A DNA stretch of 64,000 nucleotides from Bacillota bacterium (GTDB lineage: Bacteria; Bacillota; UBA4882; UBA8346), in assembly GCA_023392595.1 (NCBI GenBank), contig JAEVYU010000016.1:49487-113486 (forward strand). The letters run 5' to 3'. Shown piece after piece: positions 52,417-61,206 of the stretch. The position numbers and the translations under genes are program-made. The notes under the pieces were generated by a model that saw only the letters and a list, made by a program, of their open reading frames with translations, searched no databases and had not been told where the DNA came from. The stretch's first letter is position 1. Each line of letters starts with the position of its first letter.

Positions 52417-53606
52417 GAGTTAGTTCCCCCAAATCCGGCCGAATTTAGTAGCATCAGTTGCGGTTTCTTATCGATGGTCTCCGTAGCTATCTTTAAAGGG
52501 GGTGCCCCTTCTTCTTGACCGGTAAAATTAATATTGGGGGCTATAAAACCTGCCCTGGACATCAATAGTCCGTATACCACAAGTGCCGCTCCCGCCATCC
52601 ACATCTCGTGACCCGTCATGGATTTTATCGAAGAAATCCATGGCATATTCTCTCCAAATATATCATAGATAGCTTCGGCTTCCCGAAGATCTCCAATCGG
52701 GGTTGAAGTAGCATGGGCAGAAATATAATCAATATCCTGGGCCCGGACTCCGGCACGGCTTATTACATCACTCATGCAACGTTGTAACCCGGCGCCGGAA
52801 GGTAGGGACAGTTTAAAACCATCGGAAGAAAATGAATATCCCAGAACTTCACCTAAAATATCGGCATTTCTTTGTTTTGCCAGATCCATCCGTTCCAGGG
52901 CTACAATAGCCGCTCCCCCACTTGGAACCAACCCATCCCGCTGTTTATCAAAGGGGCGTGAAGCCTTTGCCGGATCATCGACTCTGAGCGAAAAAGCTTC
53001 CGTGGCATCAAAACTACAGACAGCCTGCCAATTAATTTCCTGCACTCCGCCGCAAAGAATCCGCTCCTGTCTTCCGCCGGCAATTAAATCAGCCGACTGA
53101 CCAATGGCATGTCCGCCACTGGCACAAGCCCCGCTGATGGTCCAACTTGCACCCTGGGTTTGCAGCATCGTATTTAAATTCATCGTGATATGAGAATTCA
53201 AAGACATAAAAACCCGGGTTGCCCCAATCGGCAAAGTCCTTTTTTCATTTTTAACGATTTCTATAGAATCCGAAACCGGAATCGTAGTACTATCGTTACC
53301 GACTATAAGGCCGGTTTGAGGGCTTGCGAGTTCTTCCTCATTCCATCCGGCCTGCGTATAAGCATTAATAGCAGCTGAATAAGCTTGTACCGTTTCTTCC
53401 GTCATCGTCCGGAGTTGTTTGTTTTTTAATTCGGGTTTGACAAATCCTTTGATTTTACCCGTTAATGGGCTTCGGAAACCCAGTTCCGCCCTTTGGGGAT
53501 CAATAACCACACCCGAAGCTCCACGGCGCAGTGAATCGGTGACGGTTTGATAATCCGACCCCAGGGATGATACAATTCCCATGCCGACAATAGCGACTTT
53601 ATACAT
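52392..53606 (-). CDS. Beta-ketoacyl-ACP synthase (FabB/FabF-like) 2
   Basis: 404 residues from the ATG at 53606 (GGTGG upstream), overlapping the fabG-like stop by 8 bp. Catalytic Cys161 in SGACASGGHAIG, His in SAHATSTPIGD and His in KSMTGHEMWMAGA. The HATST motif and the M-W in place of the usual LG show divergence from housekeeping FabF (HGTST, GHLLGA). Its intact triad argues for a second elongating enzyme rather than a decarboxylating subunit. Confidence 0.92.
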   Translation of the reverse strand: MYKVAIVGMGIVSSLGSDYQTVTDSLRRGASGVVIDPQRAELGFRSPLTGKIKGFVKPELKNKQLRTMTEETVQAYSAAINAYTQAGWNEEELASPQTGLIVGNDSTTIPVSDSIEIVKNEKRTLPIGATRVFMSLNSHITMNLNTMLQTQGASWTISGACASGGHAIGQSADLIAGGRQERILCGGVQEINWQAVCSFDATEAFSLRVDDPAKASRPFDKQRDGLVPSGGAAIVALERMDLAKQRNADILGEVLGYSFSSDGFKLSLPSGAGLQRCMSDVISRAGVRAQDIDYISAHATSTPIGDLREAEAIYDIFGENMPWISSIKSMTGHEMWMAGAALVVYGLLMSRAGFIAPNINFTGQEEGAPPLKIATETIDKKPQLMLLNSAGFGGTNSCLIIKAY

Positions 53607-54324
53607 AAATTCCACCATTCACCGCAATAGTTTGCCCCGTAATATAGGAAGCGCCGGGAGAACACAAAAACGAAACGACTGAGGCCACTTCGTCAGGATT
53701 ACCCATTCTCTTCATGGGTATCCTTTGGACAATTTCCTTCAAAGGCAAATTGGAGGTCATTTCGGTTTCAATAAAACCCGGAGCAACCACATTCACCCTG
53801 ATCCCCCGGCCCGCAACCTCAAGGGCAAGCGATTTGCTGGCGCCGATAATCCCGGCCTTCGCTGCAGAGTAATTGCTTTGTCCGGGCAAGCCGCTTTGCC
53901 CCGCCGTTGAAGAAATATTGATAATCGATCCTTTTCGTTTTTGCATCATATAAAAAACCACTTTTTTGGTTACGTTAAAATAGCCGTTTAAGGTAGTGTC
54001 GATTACATCATGCCAATCCTTATCCGTCATCCAAACCAAAAGTGAATCTCTTGTAATGCCGGCATTATTAACCAATACTTCCGGAGTTTCCTCTTCCAAC
54101 ATGGGCTGCAATACCTTTTCCGTCTCTTCCATCGAACTGACGTCAAAAGGAAGCAACAGGCATTCCTGTCCGATTGCTTCGATCTTTTGTTGCAACTGTG
54201 CTGCAGCTTGATGGTTGCTATGATAGTTGGCCCAAATGTGATATCCGTCAGCAGCCAATCTCAAAGCGATTGAGGCGCCGATTCCTCGGCTTGCCCCGGT
54301 AATGAAGGCAACTTTTTTTGCCAT
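53599..54324 (-). CDS. fabG: 3-oxoacyl-ACP reductase (FabG-like SDR)
   Basis: 241 residues from the second ATG, eight bases after AAGGG. NADPH-binding TGASRGIG, active-site NNAG, Ser in INISSTAGQSGLPG, and YSAAKAG (Tyr-x-x-x-Lys) make a complete short-chain reductase. It reduces beta-ketoacyl-ACP to the hydroxyacyl form. First gene of the lower transcription unit, separated from the upper unit by 258 bp with a plausible -10. Confidence 0.93.
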   Translation of the reverse strand: MAKKVAFITGASRGIGASIALRLAADGYHIWANYHSNHQAAAQLQQKIEAIGQECLLLPFDVSSMEETEKVLQPMLEEETPEVLVNNAGITRDSLLVWMTDKDWHDVIDTTLNGYFNVTKKVVFYMMQKRKGSIINISSTAGQSGLPGQSNYSAAKAGIIGASKSLALEVAGRGIRVNVVAPGFIETEMTSNLPLKEIVQRIPMKRMGNPDEVASVVSFLCSPGASYITGQTIAVNGGIYV

Positions 54325-54375
54325 ATTCATTTCCCTTCATCTTTAACTTTTGGATCAAAAATTGAAATCCGGTTA

Positions 54376-54404
54376 ATTATAACAATTTTTACCATTTTAA
54401 AAAA
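54376..54404 (-). promoter_or_regulatory. Weak promoter candidate for the FabG-KS-ACP unit
   Basis: On the minus strand a perfect TATAAT (54381-54376) lies 52 bp before the fabG ATG. The -35 position 17 bp upstream reads TTTTTT, a poor match. The 54331-54588 gap also holds an inverted repeat CCTTGA/TCAAGG, without a uridine tract. Confidence 0.35.
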
Positions 54405-54588
54405 TGAGTCTAAAACCCAATAACAAAGAGAAAAACATTAAAAAAATTCTAACTTATTATTTATTATACTTCATGATGCTTGTTTTTGCAAAAGGAAATA
54501 GCCCAATTCCTTGATATCTTCAAGGCTTTAAGACTTAAAGAAACCAAACCGGATATCGGGAATCCTTCCCAAATAGTAAAAATCCCCC

Positions 54589-55329
54589 TTAATTTTGAGA
54601 TCCGTTATTTATTTTAATATCTGAATACTCAACCGATACATGTTTGGCAACATTAATTTGATCCAATAAAAACAGCTTTGTGACAATCGTTTTGCCGTTC
54701 AATGGTTTGGCTCCGGTATAAAAAACAGTCATCATTTTTTTGCCGCTCAAGGCATAAAAGTCTGCTTTGACAGGAAGAAAATCTTGTTGTTCAACCCAAA
54801 TCATAATTTGATGATAACTTTGCTTCGCTTCTTTGGCGGTTAGTTCAAGCAGATAGCAATTTTGAGCGGCGGAGTTCGTCCCGTCAAAATTTAGGCCGGT
54901 AATTTCTTCTTCGCCATTGATTTTAGCCTGAAAGCTACTGGCATATTTAACTTTCACAACATCGCCGTAAGATATTCCGCCCATCAGTTTTTGAGAGGGT
55001 GTAACATGAATGGGATTCTTGACCTTCGGGATGATAATCCACATATCGTTGCCTTTTATTATGATTTTTCGGTCTTTCATATTGGCTGGTTCCAAAAAGA
55101 CGAGCGAAGTCATCTCCCCGTCATTCACATAACCCTTCATAACGGTGGGAGCTTGGGTCCTATTTTTATTGTAGGTTTCGACACGGATGGTCATTTCAAA
55201 ATTATTCGCAATGAAATTATGGGCATCAACCTTTTGGATAATTTCTTCCGCTGTAGGCCCGCTCCCGTTTACCGGCGCGCACAGCAATAAAGTCAGACCC
55301 ATAACCGTCAAGTACTTCAATAATTTCAT
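54589..55329 (-). CDS. LolA-like outer membrane lipoprotein-sorting protein
   Basis: 246 residues from the ATG at 55329 (AGGAGGAC upstream). Signal peptide 1-22 (MKLLKYLTVMGLTLLLCAPV), no lipobox. The mature chain is the half-open beta-barrel family annotated as outer membrane lipoprotein-sorting protein: MTIRVETYNKN, MWIIIPKVKNPIHVTPSQKLMGGISYGDVV and DFLPVKADFYALSGKKMMTVFY are its strand markers. Proteins of this family carry lipids or lipoproteins across the periplasm. It ends the upper unit, right after two LolC/E-like permeases. Confidence 0.88.
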   Translation of the reverse strand: MKLLKYLTVMGLTLLLCAPVNGSGPTAEEIIQKVDAHNFIANNFEMTIRVETYNKNRTQAPTVMKGYVNDGEMTSLVFLEPANMKDRKIIIKGNDMWIIIPKVKNPIHVTPSQKLMGGISYGDVVKVKYASSFQAKINGEEEITGLNFDGTNSAAQNCYLLELTAKEAKQSYHQIMIWVEQQDFLPVKADFYALSGKKMMTVFYTGAKPLNGKTIVTKLFLLDQINVAKHVSVEYSDIKINNGSQN

Positions 55330-55362
55330 TTGTCCTCCTTTTGACACTCCTTAAAAATTTGT

Positions 55363-56592
55363 TTAAATCCATCGTAAAGCCTCGGTAATGGAAATTTTCG
55401 ATGCTCTCCGGGAAGGAAAGATGGAGGCGGCCATCGCCACCAGGGAAAACAACACGATACAAATGATAATTCCCGCCAGGGTTGGATGAAAAAACACCCG
55501 CATTAAAACCCCTTTTTGAGCTCCATGGATTACTACCGGTAAACCGCCGATCAATTCAGTAAGACCGATAAATAAATAACTAATCACCAGTCCTATCAAT
55601 CCGCCGATCAATCCTAACAATAAACTTTCCACGATAAATATCCAAGCAACCTGGCCCCTTTTGGCGCCGAGTGCCCGAATGGTCCCTATTTCACGAAATC
55701 TCTCGGAAAGATTCATGTTTACTGTATTGGATATGGTAAAAACGACAATTGCCAATACAATAAAAATAATAATATCAAAAACCACATTATACATTAACTT
55801 GAGACTGTGGTAAAACTCGGCTAAACTTTCCCAATTCCTGTATTCAAGATGATATTTTTTAGAAATCCGGGTCAATGAGGGAACCATTCCTGATGTATCT
55901 CCGGTATCTTTTAAGAGGATGACCATCTTTTGCACACTGTTGTCAATCCCTAACAGATTTTTGATCACAGTCAACGATGTGACGACTGACAAATTGTCCA
56001 ATTCTGAATAACCACTGCGGGTAATGCCGACTAGTTTTAAGTCGACGGCGTTAATCCCGCCGTCCCTCATGTTTCCCATCAAGGTTACGGTATCTCCGAT
56101 TTTGACTGAAAGCTTTTTGGCCACCCCGTCGCCAATCATGATCCCATCAGGTTCTTTATTGTTTAAATAACTTCCCTTTACCAGATAGGAGTTGGAATTC
56201 AGTTTCTTTTCATTTTCGGGATTCCCGGCTTCACCGGTAACCACGGTGGATTGAGTAGCGGATGCCAAAATACCGCTGAATGTCATCCGGGCCGTAACCA
56301 GCTCAACTTGGGGAATTTTTCGCAATTCTTTCATAATGGGCGCAGTGTCGGGTATCAAATATTGGTAAGGATCATCATTGCCATATTTTGAGTAACCAGC
56401 CGCATATAACTGATAATGGCCAATTCCATTATGAATCATCGATTCTTTCAGCACATTCATATTCCAATTAAAAAAGCCGTGAGTTAACAGACAGGCAACC
56501 ATGCCAATGATAATGGATGTCATGGTAATCAAAGAGCGCCGATAATTTTTGATGATATTTCGATAACCAATCTTCAAATAAAACATATCCAT
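55363..56592 (-). CDS. LolC/E-like (MacB/FtsX-type) ABC permease B
   Basis: 409 residues. An N-terminal transmembrane helix (about 18-40), a large extracytoplasmic domain (about 45-270, with LVKGSYLNNKEPDGIMIGDGVAKKL), then three C-terminal helices. The FtsX core is VNMNLSERFREIGTIRALGAKRGQV. Same architecture as its neighbour and likely its heterodimer partner. It extracts a lipidated cargo from the inner membrane using ATP hydrolysed by the LolD-like protein. Confidence 0.9.
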   Translation of the reverse strand: MDMFYLKIGYRNIIKNYRRSLITMTSIIIGMVACLLTHGFFNWNMNVLKESMIHNGIGHYQLYAAGYSKYGNDDPYQYLIPDTAPIMKELRKIPQVELVTARMTFSGILASATQSTVVTGEAGNPENEKKLNSNSYLVKGSYLNNKEPDGIMIGDGVAKKLSVKIGDTVTLMGNMRDGGINAVDLKLVGITRSGYSELDNLSVVTSLTVIKNLLGIDNSVQKMVILLKDTGDTSGMVPSLTRISKKYHLEYRNWESLAEFYHSLKLMYNVVFDIIIFIVLAIVVFTISNTVNMNLSERFREIGTIRALGAKRGQVAWIFIVESLLLGLIGGLIGLVISYLFIGLTELIGGLPVVIHGAQKGVLMRVFFHPTLAGIIICIVLFSLVAMAASIFPSRRASKISITEALRWI

Positions 56593-56598
56593 CTCCTT

Positions 56599-57828
56599 TT
56601 AAATCCGGCGAAGGGCATCAACGATTTGTAACCGGGCAGCCCGGAATGCCGGATAAAATCCAGCCCCCGTTGCTGTCATCAAAAACAGCATCCATAACCA
56701 AAGCGCCTGAATAAAACCGGGCCTGAAAAAAGCTATATATCCCCTGGCATGTCCCGGAGGAGGAGGGATGGGTATACCGCCGATGGCATTGAAAATACCC
56801 GCCAAGCCGTACCCGATGACAATGCCAAGCAAACCGCCGAGTGAGCCGATGAGAAAACTTTCGGAAATAAATATCTTCCCGACTTGGAGCCTTGTAGTCC
56901 CTAAAGAGCGGATTGTCCCAATTTCTTTAATCCTCTCTTGCATTGAAAGATTTAAGGTATTGATAATCGACAGAATAACGACCAATACAATAATCACCAT
57001 GATCAGCAAATATACTAAATCATAAAAGAGCTTGGGTTGGGAGTACTGTTTCCCTGCCAATTGGCTCCAGTCGCGATGCTCCAATCCTAGTTTCACGCAA
57101 ATTTTTTCAATATATGGCATCGTCTTTTCCAGACTACCGGTCTTGTCCAATAATAAAATTACACAGCTTACCGAGTTCGGCAAATCCATAAAGGTTTGAA
57201 TCGTCCCTAGATTGGCCATCAATAACACATCATTATAGGCTTTAATTTGAGCTTCCGCAATCCCGATAATTTCCACATCGAGAGCGTTAACTCCGCCGCC
57301 CTTAATGGTTGACATCAAAGTCACCGTGTCGCCAACACCGACATGGAGCTTACGCGCCAGGCCGCTCCCGATAACCACCCCAAATGGTTTATCATCCCGT
57401 AAAAAAGACCCGCTTTGTAACATTGTGAAAGAATTTAATTTTTGCTCCTCCCGGGGAATCCAGGCGCTTCCCATAAAAATCCCACTTTTATCTCCGGATG
57501 AAATCATCCCTTGAAAGCCAAGACGAGGCGCAAAAAGTTTAATTCCGGGGACTTTTTTTAACTCCTGAAATACCTTTTGTGAATCGGTTATCAAATATTG
57601 ATAGCTGTCTTCATTGGAGGCGCCCAGGTAACCTTGGTAATAAATCTGAATATGTCCGATTCCACCATTAATGAGCGATTCCTGCAAACCCAAAAGCGTA
57701 TGGGACATAAAACCCTGCACCAATAAGCAGGCGCTTAGCCCAATAGCAATCGAAAGCATCGTTTTTATTGAACGGCGAGGATTTTTAAGTAAATTGCGAA
57801 ATGCTATCTTTATGAAAATAAGCATCAT
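56599..57828 (-). CDS. LolC/E-like (MacB/FtsX-type) ABC permease A
   Basis: 409 residues, same length and topology as permease B. The N-terminal helix follows KIAFRNLLKNPRRSIKTML; the extracytoplasmic domain holds MLQSGSFLRDDKPFGVVIGSGLARKL; the core LNLSMQERIKEIGTIRSLGTTRLQV is near residue 295. A Pro/Gly-rich loop GGIPIPPPPGHARG lies between the last two helices. Six bases separate it from permease B. Arose by duplication of it or the reverse. Confidence 0.9.
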   Translation of the reverse strand: MMLIFIKIAFRNLLKNPRRSIKTMLSIAIGLSACLLVQGFMSHTLLGLQESLINGGIGHIQIYYQGYLGASNEDSYQYLITDSQKVFQELKKVPGIKLFAPRLGFQGMISSGDKSGIFMGSAWIPREEQKLNSFTMLQSGSFLRDDKPFGVVIGSGLARKLHVGVGDTVTLMSTIKGGGVNALDVEIIGIAEAQIKAYNDVLLMANLGTIQTFMDLPNSVSCVILLLDKTGSLEKTMPYIEKICVKLGLEHRDWSQLAGKQYSQPKLFYDLVYLLIMVIIVLVVILSIINTLNLSMQERIKEIGTIRSLGTTRLQVGKIFISESFLIGSLGGLLGIVIGYGLAGIFNAIGGIPIPPPPGHARGYIAFFRPGFIQALWLWMLFLMTATGAGFYPAFRAARLQIVDALRRI

Positions 57829-57839
57829 TCCCTCATTCC

Positions 57840-58502
57840 CTATTCCTGAAGCTCACCATCAAGAATGTTAATAACCCGTTTGGCGTATTTGGAAACCATC
57901 TCATTATGAGTAGAAAATAAAAAGGTCACCTTATGGTTGGTATTCAGTTCCAATAAAAGAGAAATGATTTTCTCCCCGGTTTTTGAATCAAGGTTTGCTG
58001 TGGGCTCATCCGCCAATATAATGTCGGGGTTGGTTACCAGAGCCCTGGCAATCGCCACTCTTTGTCTCTGTCCACCGGAAAGCTCGTCGGGACGGTGTTT
58101 TAAATAATCAATCAAGCCGACGGATTGGATGATTTTCAGCACTCTATCTTTATCCACTTTTTCGCCCCGAATCATCAGCGGATACTCAACATTCTCATAA
58201 ACATTCAAAACCGACATCAAGTTAAAACTTTGAAAAATGAAGCCGATATGACGATTGCGAAAAACCGACAATTGACTGTCCTTCATATTTTGAATTTTCT
58301 GGCCGTATATTTCAACAGTACCTTCCGTAGGGTTGTCCAGGCAACCAATGATATGAAGTAGGGTTGACTTTCCGGCGCCCGAAGGCCCCATCAGGGATAT
58401 AAAATCACCCTTTTCGATAGCCAGATTAACATTTTGGAGGGCTTTAATCTCAACCTTACCCATTGTATAAACCTTCGAAACATTTTTGGCGTGGATTAAC
58501 AT
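57840..58502 (-). CDS. LolD-like ABC transporter ATPase
   Basis: 220 residues: Walker A GPSGAGKSTLLH, Q-loop FIFQSFNLM, signature LSGGQRQRVAIARAL, Walker B ILADEPTANLDSKTG and switch His in FSTHN. The LolD/MacB subgroup is shown by the ADEPTANLDS motif and by the first helix sequence. RBS AGAGGAG precedes the ATG. It drives the two permeases that follow it. Confidence 0.94.
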   Translation of the reverse strand: MLIHAKNVSKVYTMGKVEIKALQNVNLAIEKGDFISLMGPSGAGKSTLLHIIGCLDNPTEGTVEIYGQKIQNMKDSQLSVFRNRHIGFIFQSFNLMSVLNVYENVEYPLMIRGEKVDKDRVLKIIQSVGLIDYLKHRPDELSGGQRQRVAIARALVTNPDIILADEPTANLDSKTGEKIISLLLELNTNHKVTFLFSTHNEMVSKYAKRVINILDGELQE

Positions 58503-58542
58503 TTTTCTCCTCTTTCAAAACTCTTCCAATCGGAAACAGTTT

Positions 58543-59286
58543 CTATGGTTGGTTGTGTTCGTCAAGGGTTTTTTGAATAACGGATTTGGCGGCTTTTCGC
58601 ATCCGGATCATTTCTTCCTCGGGATTATCATGAACATTCGGAAGAATCGGGTCGAGTAAAATTAGTTTAATTTTACCCGGGCACATCACTTTTTTACCCG
58701 GAGGCAGGAATCTCCCCGATCCGATGATACAAACCGGCAGGATGGGAAATCCGGTCTTCACTGCCAGAGAAAATGCACCATTTCGGAAACGGCCTAAACG
58801 GCCATCTTTGGAGCGGTGCCCCTCCGGCCAAATAATAATGGAAGTGCCCGAATCAAGAACCGCGGCACACTTCCGGCAGACTATCTCCCAACCGTCGTTG
58901 GCGCTGACATACCTTGCCAGACGCATCAGAATTCCATATACCGGTATTTTGAAAGGCCAGGTTGCAATGAAACAAGCGTCAATAAGCAAGGCGCCAAACA
59001 GAAAAGGATCGATCGCCGAACTATGATTGGCTACCACAATGGCAGGAAATTGAGGGTTTGCTGTACGGGACTCAACCTCAACCGGTGCAAAAAAAGGAAC
59101 AATTGTAACGAGAATCCATCCGTATACAACAATTCCCCTGCGCAAAGCAGCATCGATTTTTCGTTTAAAAAAAGCGACTGAAGCCAACAAATATAGTGGC
59201 AAAAAAATAAAAAATAAGATCGTAACCATCGTAAACATCGACCCATAATAAAAATTGAACAGAAGCTGTTTTATTTTTATGGCCAT
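58543..59286 (-). CDS. PlsC-type lysophospholipid acyltransferase
   Basis: 247 residues with an N-terminal hydrophobic helix (about 14-40) and the acyltransferase motifs NHSSAID (H-x4-D), the Arg/Glu block WPEGHRSKDGRLGRFRNGAF, and a later proline motif FPILPVCIIG. It moves an acyl group from ACP or CoA to a lipid or sugar hydroxyl. Housekeeping plsC acylates 1-acylglycerol-3-phosphate; within this cluster it is better read as attaching the dedicated acyl chain, as ApeD-like enzymes do in aryl-polyene clusters (inference). Confidence 0.9.
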   Translation of the reverse strand: MAIKIKQLLFNFYYGSMFTMVTILFFIFLPLYLLASVAFFKRKIDAALRRGIVVYGWILVTIVPFFAPVEVESRTANPQFPAIVVANHSSAIDPFLFGALLIDACFIATWPFKIPVYGILMRLARYVSANDGWEIVCRKCAAVLDSGTSIIIWPEGHRSKDGRLGRFRNGAFSLAVKTGFPILPVCIIGSGRFLPPGKKVMCPGKIKLILLDPILPNVHDNPEEEMIRMRKAAKSVIQKTLDEHNQP

Positions 59287-59311
59287 TGCGGCATTCTCCG
59301 AGTGAATAAAA

Positions 59312-60097
59312 TCAAAGATAATGTTGGACTTTAAGGAATCGGATTGTTTCCTTCACTGCAAGCACGGTGGATTCGCGATCGGTCTTGCTATGAATAATGG
59401 AATCATGAAACACAATGATCGCCGGGGATTTTATTTTTTTATGGATTACAGCCATTATTTCTTCATAGGGTAAACGTGTATCCCAGGTCCGGATATCCCA
59501 CATCACGGGGATTAAACCCAACTCTTTGATGACTTTGCCGATGATCTGATTTTTATGGCCTATCGGCGGGCAAAAGTATCTGGGCTTCACCCCGGTTATA
59601 TTCTCAATAATAACACTGGTCCGTATTACTTCTTCCCGAATTCGGTTGTAACCTAAAAAAAGAATGTTCAAGGGATGAGAATAAGTATGATTGGCAATCA
59701 TGTGATTTTCCCTGTGCATTCTTTGAACAATTTCCGGATACATTTCAGCGTTCTTTCCTGTTACGGCAAAGAGAGCCTGAATTCCTTCCGATTTTAAAAT
59801 ATCCAAAATTTGAGGGGTGTAAACCGGATGAGGTCCGTCATCGAACCGGAATAAGATTCCAGACCTATTTGTCCCTTCATGGTGAAGAAAAAATTCCCTG
59901 CCCTTTACCGTTTTAAAAAAAAAGTTGGAGCGGATCGAAAACATGCCATATATATAGAAAATCTCCCGAAAGAAAAAAATGATAACCAGACACCCGATGA
60001 ATAAAAGAAACGAATGGGTGATGGAAAACGCTAAAACGGCAACTGAAACGCCTGCTAAAACTAAAATTTTTGTTAGCTGATAATAAGTGAGTGTCAT
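59312..60097 (-). CDS. Membrane-anchored polysaccharide deacetylase (NodB family)
   Basis: 261 residues with two N-terminal hydrophobic segments (about 8-26 and 28-50), then a carbohydrate esterase 4 domain: motif 1 RFDDGPHPVYTPQIL, motif 2 NHTYSHP with the two zinc His, motif 3 RYFCPPIGHKN (Arg and the Pro-rich turn) and a C-terminal IIVFHDS. Removes N-acetyl groups from an extracytoplasmic glycan or amino-sugar lipid. In this setting it would modify the sugar head group. The cytosolic or exported orientation of the catalytic part is not certain. Confidence 0.88.
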   Translation of the reverse strand: MTLTYYQLTKILVLAGVSVAVLAFSITHSFLLFIGCLVIIFFFREIFYIYGMFSIRSNFFFKTVKGREFFLHHEGTNRSGILFRFDDGPHPVYTPQILDILKSEGIQALFAVTGKNAEMYPEIVQRMHRENHMIANHTYSHPLNILFLGYNRIREEVIRTSVIIENITGVKPRYFCPPIGHKNQIIGKVIKELGLIPVMWDIRTWDTRLPYEEIMAVIHKKIKSPAIIVFHDSIIHSKTDRESTVLAVKETIRFLKVQHYL

Positions 60098-60123
60098 ATC
60101 GTTGTTTTATCCAATCAACTATT

Positions 60124-60468
60124 TTACTCTTGAAAATAACTTGGAAATACCTTTTTCATAAATTTTGCAAAAAAATAAATCGGGTATTTAATACAGTCTT
60201 TTCCAGCCAGCATCAATCCAACAGCACCAACAACCCAGCTGATTGCATAAACAATCGATCCTTTCGCCAATCCGGAAGATAATTGATGCTTCAATCCGGC
60301 GATAATCATCGCCAAAATAGGATACCCATAGCCGATGGTAAAAGAAGCCATTAACATAAAAATGCCAATTCGCATTTTAAGGGGAAGACTCAAAAAGCCA
60401 TCCCGATCAAGCTGTTTGGCAACTTCTTCATTGACCCAATGTTTAAAGTTTTTTGGCAGCATGGACAA
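60124..60468 (-). CDS. Small two-helix membrane protein of the cluster, unknown
   Basis: 114 residues; two transmembrane segments (about 33-53 and 73-93) with amphipathic ends and a basic C-terminus. AAAGGA precedes a TTG start; an ATG two codons later is possible. It overlaps the methyltransferase gene by 26 bp, so it belongs to the operon. I do not recognise its family. Confidence 0.7.
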   Translation of the reverse strand: MSMLPKNFKHWVNEEVAKQLDRDGFLSLPLKMRIGIFMLMASFTIGYGYPILAMIIAGLKHQLSSGLAKGSIVYAISWVVGAVGLMLAGKDCIKYPIYFFAKFMKKVFPSYFQE

Positions 60469-61084
60469 ATAATAATATTCCTTTACTGAAATGACTTTTC
60501 AAACCTAAATCAGCGAGTTCAATCATACTCAAGCCATTGATTTTCATAAGTTGATGAAGCTCTCTTTTACGATAGGCCGCCATCAAGATACCCTGGCGAA
60601 AATAATTCCCCATTCTCCCCCACCATCTAAAAAAGGTGTTATGCGCTGTTGTAATGATCAGGTGTCCTCCAGGGGCCAATAAATTAGATATTTTCGCGAA
60701 TAGGGCTTGTTTATCCTTCATATATTCAATGGCTGAAAAACCGACGATCAGGTCATACTTTTCATCCAAAGTTGTTTCCATGAAATCGCCGCTGATCTGT
60801 CTAATATTGGTTACGCCTTGATCCGTCAATTTCTGTGACAGGCAATCCAACATATTTTGGGAAACATCAATGGCTGTGATTCGCTTAACAAGGGGCGCAA
60901 TTTCCAGGGTAAACCTGCCAGTACCGGCGCCGATTTCTAAAACGGACCAGTCTTTCCGGGTAACTTTACAAAGTGCATCCATAACAATTTCCCGCTCAGG
61001 GATTCTTACAAAGCCGAATTCTTCTTGCTCACGATCATAATCCTTCGCAATCTCATTGTAAAACGCCTTCATAGTTTCTTCCAT
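60443..61084 (-). CDS. Class I SAM-dependent methyltransferase
   Basis: 213 residues from the ATG at 61084 (AAGG nine bases upstream; a TTG three codons earlier also opens the frame). Motif I VLEIGAGTGRFT, motif II with acidic end ITAIDVS and motif IV YDLIVGFSAIEYM identify a Rossmann methyltransferase of the UbiE/BioC kind. Acceptor unknown; candidates are a carboxyl, hydroxyl or carbon of the chain. The C-terminus FSKGILLFVHAAKK is hydrophobic. Confidence 0.9.
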   Translation of the reverse strand: MEETMKAFYNEIAKDYDREQEEFGFVRIPEREIVMDALCKVTRKDWSVLEIGAGTGRFTLEIAPLVKRITAIDVSQNMLDCLSQKLTDQGVTNIRQISGDFMETTLDEKYDLIVGFSAIEYMKDKQALFAKISNLLAPGGHLIITTAHNTFFRWWGRMGNYFRQGILMAAYRKRELHQLMKINGLSMIELADLGLKSHFSKGILLFVHAAKKL

Positions 61085-61206
61085 TGATACCAACCTTATG
61101 CCAGTAAGATATATGCTAAAACACCAGATCAGGGGTGAGTCTCTTTTAAACGTCTTGACTCTACGTGAATGAGATTTATTATCATAATTTATTTCAACCT
61201 ATATAT

